From Hirundichthys speculiger (Eukaryota; Chordata; Actinopteri; Beloniformes; Exocoetidae), in assembly GCA_018398805.1 (NCBI GenBank), contig JAGFBZ010002043.1, positions 34,915 to 98,914 of the forward strand: a DNA stretch of 64,000 nt, given 5' to 3'. The position numbers and the translations under genes were made by a program. The notes under the pieces are model-generated. The model worked only from the letters and a program-made list of their open reading frames with translations, did not search any database and was not told the origin of the DNA. Position 1 is the first letter of the stretch; every line of letters starts with the position of its first letter. Shown piece after piece: positions 60,695-64,000 of the stretch.

Positions 60695-61226
60695 TGTGGA
60701 GGAAATTTTTATTTGGTTTATATTAATCTTGTAATTTTGTCATCTAACAATATGTTTAAAAGTGATTTGTCTGTGTCACACAAGACCAATACACATCATA
60801 ATGTGTGACAAAGGCAAAGCACGGGGGTCGGCTGTGGCTCATTGATCTAGGACACACAGCAGGGGTCAGCTGTGACTTCCTAAATTCAATTAGCATTAAC
60901 TAAATAACTTCTCGATCAAGGAAGAACTGTATGACATCCCTAAATTCAATCAGTCTGTTTTAAGACAAATGTCTCTTTGCTTTCACCACCACCTGCTGTG
61001 ATACATTCTGTATGCAAAACCTGTAAGCACAATCAATATTTTCTGTCTTGGTATAAAGATCAGCCTAATCTCTGTAACGACAGAGTCCTCAGTCAGCATC
61101 CTGGATGGAGTGCTGGCTGATTGCTCTCCTTGTGCGCAAAAGAATTGTGTATGTTTGTCTCTTTTCTCTGTAATAAATTCTATTCTGATTTTCTCATCGA
61201 GATCGGATCTTATTTTTTCCACAACA
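60695..61226 (+). mobile_element. Solo LTR
   Basis: A 532-bp insert beginning TGTGGAGGAAAT and ending TTCCACAACA. Its short inverted ends are TGT...ACA, and it is flanked by the perfect 5-bp duplication GTCAC (60690-60694 and 61227-61231). It has GGTATAAAG near 61050 as a possible TATA box and AATAAA near 61170. This is the layout of an LTR left after recombination between the two LTRs of a Gypsy or endogenous-retrovirus element. No internal coding region remains. It interrupts the right palindrome arm and is absent from the left arm. Confidence 0.85.
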
Positions 61227-61459
61227 GTCACTTCCAGTGGTGGGTATTTTATGCCAGTGGGGTCTCTGATTACTGGTAGGACATAAATGTTGATAACCTG
61301 GATCAGCTGACTCTTCAGGACCTTCTGCAGGTATCAGGTTGTGGTCCACCTCCGTGCCGCCTTCTGACGAGCCCCAGGTATCTGCATGTGTCTTGAACAT
61401 CTGCTATGTTGTCTCCTGGTAGTTCAGCCCCTTCAGTTGTGATCATCTGTCCTCTCTGT

Positions 61460-61545
61460 GACATGTAGCTCAGTGGATTAAACTGCCGGTGCAGTTCTGG
61501 AATTAGTGCAGAAGATCAGGGGTTCAAACCCCATTCAGGTTAATG
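61460..61545 (+). other. tRNA-like cassette U2 (right arm)
   Basis: A perfect A box TAGCTCAGTGG at 61466-61476 and a perfect B box GGTTCAAACCC at 61521-61531. Mirror copy of 55401-55484. Confidence 0.7.
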
Positions 61546-61728
61546 GAGATGTTCGATTAGATGAGATATGAGGATGCTATGGCAAGAAACTAAAGTTTAA
61601 AAAGGTACATGATGGTTGTGAGAATGCTGGACCAGAATCAGATGTAGAGTTGTGACTGAATGTACTTTTCAAGTCCAGCTGCAGAAATTCAATGTTAAAT
61701 GTGCTACCAGAGAACAGCTCTGTGTGAA

Positions 61729-61822
61729 GGGGACTTGGTGGTGTGGTGGGATTGTGCACTGAAGTAAGGCGCCCAGGAAAGGGTGGTCCAAGCTGGTTCA
61801 CATCCTGCCTGTTGTCAATACC
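61729..61822 (+). other. tRNA-like cassette U1 (right arm)
   Basis: GACTTGGTGGTGTGGTGGG as an A-box-like part and GGTTCACATCC at 61795-61805, a near-consensus B box. Mirror copy of 55083-55175. Confidence 0.55.
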
Positions 61823-61944
61823 TGGATCCTGTCCCACGGTAGTGGGTTGGGGAGGGGGCCGTGTCCCCTCCCTGTGGTTCAGAGAGATGGAGTTAGGGGC
61901 TTATGAGACAGGAAACAAAAACCAGCTTACCTTTTACTGGGGGT

Positions 61945-62280
61945 GCCAGGCCCGGGGCTCTGCAGCCACCTCATGGTGGTGCACCATGGCTGGTGGTGCG
62001 GCGCCGGGACCGCTGCTATGGGCAGCAGACAGCCACATTGCGCGCGCCAGATCCGCACCGCGCACAGGCTCGCCCTCGCCAGCCAAGGGGGATCGCGGGC
62101 CGATCATTGCGCGGTGGTCCATGATCTCCCTTGGCTTGCCAAAAGATTCCAGTGCTCTATCTTCCCGGCCCGTACTACGCTGCCGGCGTGGCCCACTCTT
62201 TTAAAAACTCTAAAATATCACGCTGCGCGTGGAACCATGGCGTAACGGCTCGGCGCAAACTAGTGTCACCACGTACTGAG
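61945..62280. other. CpG-rich island without a recognised gene
   Basis: A sharp rise in GC and CpG density (for example GCGGCGCCGGG, ATTGCGCGCGCCAG and CACCGCGCACAGG) beginning where the palindrome ends. Several overlapping frames of 60-150 codons exist on both strands, as expected in GC-rich DNA, and none is recognisable. It may be a promoter island or the GC-rich part of an unidentified element. Confidence 0.5.
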
Positions 62281-63012
62281 TCGCCAAGACAACCCTCAAG
62301 CCATTTACCATGGGACCAAATCCGTCACATGGCTTTTACTCTTGGTCCCCAACCCCATAGGAATACATTAAAATGTTTTTCCTAAACAATAAAAATAAGA
62401 ACTGCATGGATATCGTGTCAGTATATCATCATTACTCAGTCAAACATATGAACTTCAATTTGATTTGATCTTGTTTTTTATTGTCTTTTTTTTTTACACA
62501 AGTTAAAAACAAACTTTGAAGTATAAGCCATTTCTAAAAAGTTTCAGAGTCCCAGTGCAATGTAAAGCAGTTCCATATTGGATGTCTGATGTTCTTCCAC
62601 TGGCTGGTTTCTCTGTCTTTAGCAGAGACAGGAGCTGCAAATAAATAAACAAATACATCTCTGAATCATGGCCAAACATAAAATGAAATGAATGACTTTA
62701 CAACACACCGGGGAAACTGAAACGTGGGTATTTTGCATGCATACCTGAGTGGTGAAGCTCATAATAATAATATAAATATTTTAATGCTTCCATGAGATTA
62801 GTATACTTCACACATGCATGAACACTGAGGAGAACCAAACACAAACTGCATCCATCCTGGAAGAGATTGCTCCCACCAAGACCAGTGTGTTTCATCATTT
62901 TAAAAAAGATGGAACAATCACTCAGAACCACGTATATCCATCCATCTAACAAGTGCAGCTAAATAATCCCACCATAACTGAAGGGTTTGGGTTTCTCCTT
63001 TCATTTGGGAGA
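62281..63012. other. No gene recognised
   Basis: AT-rich sequence with a T-run near 62488 and AATAATAATATAA near 62762. No coding signal. Confidence 0.4.
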
Positions 63013-64000
63013 GACTGAGGGTTGAGAATGAGGGTTCTGAATGAGGGTTGAGACTGAGGATTGAGGATGAAGGTTGAGACTGAGGGTTCAAGATGAGATA
63101 TGTGATTGAGGGTTGAGGTGAGGGTTGAGGGTTGAGGATGAGGGTTGAGGGTTGAGGATTGAGGATGAGGTTGAGGGTTGAGGATGAGGGTTGAGGGTTG
63201 AGGATGAGGGTTGAGGGTTGAAGATGAGGGTTGAGACTGAGGGTTGAGATGAGGGTTGAGACTGATGGATGAGACTGAGGGTTGAGGATGAGGGTTGAGG
63301 ATGAGGGTTGAGAATGAGGGTTTGAGGATGAGGGTTGAGGATGAGGGTTGAGAATGAGGGCTGAGGATGAGGGTTGAGGATGAGGGTTGAGGATGGGGGT
63401 TGAGAATGAGGGTTGAGGATGAGGGTTGAGATGAGGGTTGAGGATGAGGGTTGAGAATGAGGTCGAAGATGAGGGTTGAGACTGAGGGTGAGGTGAGGGT
63501 TTGAGGATGAGGGTTGAAGATGAGGGTTGAGGAGGGTTGAGACTGAGGGCTGAGGTTGAGGATGAGGGTTGAGACTGAGGGTTGAGACTAAGAGTTGAGG
63601 ATGAGGGTTGAGGATGAGGGTTGAGGATTAGGGTTGAGGATGAGGGTTGAGGATGAGGGTTGAGGATGAGGGTTGAGAATGAGGGTCGAAGATGAGGGTT
63701 GAGACTGAGGGTTGAGGATGAGGGTTGAGGATGAGGGTTGAAGATGAGGGTTGAGACTGAGGGATGAGACTGAGGGTTGAGGATGAGGGTTGAGACTGAG
63801 GGTTGAGACTGAGGGTTGAGGATGAGGGTTGAGGATGAGGGTTGAGATGAGGGTGAGACTGTTGAGACTGAGGGTTGAGGATGAGGGTTGAGAATGAGGG
63901 TTGAGGAAGGATGAGGGTTGATGATGTGGTTGAGGAATGAGGTGAGATGAGGGTTGAGGGTAGGATAGAGGGTTGAGGAGAGGGTTTGAGGCTGAGGGTT
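63013..64000 (+). repeat. G-rich minisatellite, GAGGGTTGAGGAT type
   Basis: About 1 kb of irregular tandem copies of GAGGGTTGAGGAT, with variants GAGACTGAGGGTT, GAGAATGAGGGTT and GAAGATGAGGGTT. It has many small indels and continues to the right edge. The GGGTT core resembles telomeric repeats only superficially. No coding frame. Confidence 0.95.

Larger units (their letters stand above)
60270..61937 (-). repeat. Right arm of the large imperfect palindrome
   Basis: Inverted partner of 54967-56010. After removing the 532-bp solo LTR and one 5-bp TSD copy it is about 1.13 kb. A further segment of about 120 bp near 60455-60600 has no counterpart in the left arm. It contains cassettes U4, U3, U2 and U1 on the plus strand, in mirror order to the left arm. 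Confidence 0.88.

Noticed and set aside
54967..61937. The palindrome as terminal repeats of a giant transposon such as a Polinton or a Teratorn-type piggyBac fusion
   Set aside because: The interior has no integrase, polymerase, protease or viral-type genes. The piggyBac inside has its own TTAA-flanked ends and is only a deleted derivative.
61743..62245. Overlapping 150- and 100-codon frames in the CpG-rich island
   Set aside because: Long frames in several phases are expected in GC-rich DNA. The first starts inside the palindrome arm, and none resembles a known protein.

Overview
The window looks like teleost fish genomic DNA. It is AT-rich and dominated by transposon remnants of kinds common in ray-finned fish: hAT, pogo/Tigger, Tc1 and piggyBac derivatives, L2/Rex1-like LINE pieces, and a tRNA-headed SINE with an L2-like tail. 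It also carries many microsatellites and minisatellites. Long bacterial-type genes are absent, and the only convincing host coding sequence is exonic, with good Kozak contexts and consensus splice donors. The species cannot be named from the sequence alone.

Host gene: two coding first exons lie on the minus strand, at 36036-36267 and 20234-20378. Their predicted N-termini resemble the two alternative N-termini of the NHS-family protein NHSL3 (KIAA1522). Both exons end in a phase-1 donor whose split codon begins with G, so both could join the same exon 2. No further exon was found at lower coordinates, so 1-20233 is probably intron 1, with exon 2 beyond the left edge.

Layout: 1-20 kb is intron-like sequence with a pogo-like MITE (1368-2081), a hAT MITE (3825-4913), two other inverted-repeat elements (6247-6876, 17893-18700), a SINE (7912-8280) and a 10-bp minisatellite (10436-10734). 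20-37 kb holds the two first exons, a hAT remnant just upstream of the 20-kb exon (20962-21744), a second copy of the 3.8-kb hAT family (23912-25037), transposase scraps near 26 kb, SINE scraps and a 20-bp minisatellite. 37-48 kb has an inverted second pogo-like copy (37785-38472), a small hAT (40297-40672), a MITE rich in palindromes (41231-42044), and a hAT nested in a hAT, the inner one carrying a MADF-domain exon (45520-46622).

50-62 kb is the most unusual part. A Tc1-like transposon (50634-54618) has had the region around its transposase start codon amplified into about 64 tandem 53-bp units, with a 10-unit higher-order repeat at the 3' end. Next to it is an imperfect palindrome of about 7 kb (54967-61937). 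Each arm carries four tRNA-like Pol III promoter cassettes. The right arm is interrupted by a solo LTR, and the loop holds a piggyBac derivative with a LINE inserted inside it. A CpG-rich island follows (61945-62280). A G-rich minisatellite runs from 63013 off the right edge.

Superfamily calls rest on terminal inverted repeats and target-site duplications (TSDs) read directly from the sequence. Protein-family calls rest on recognised motifs; no database search was possible.
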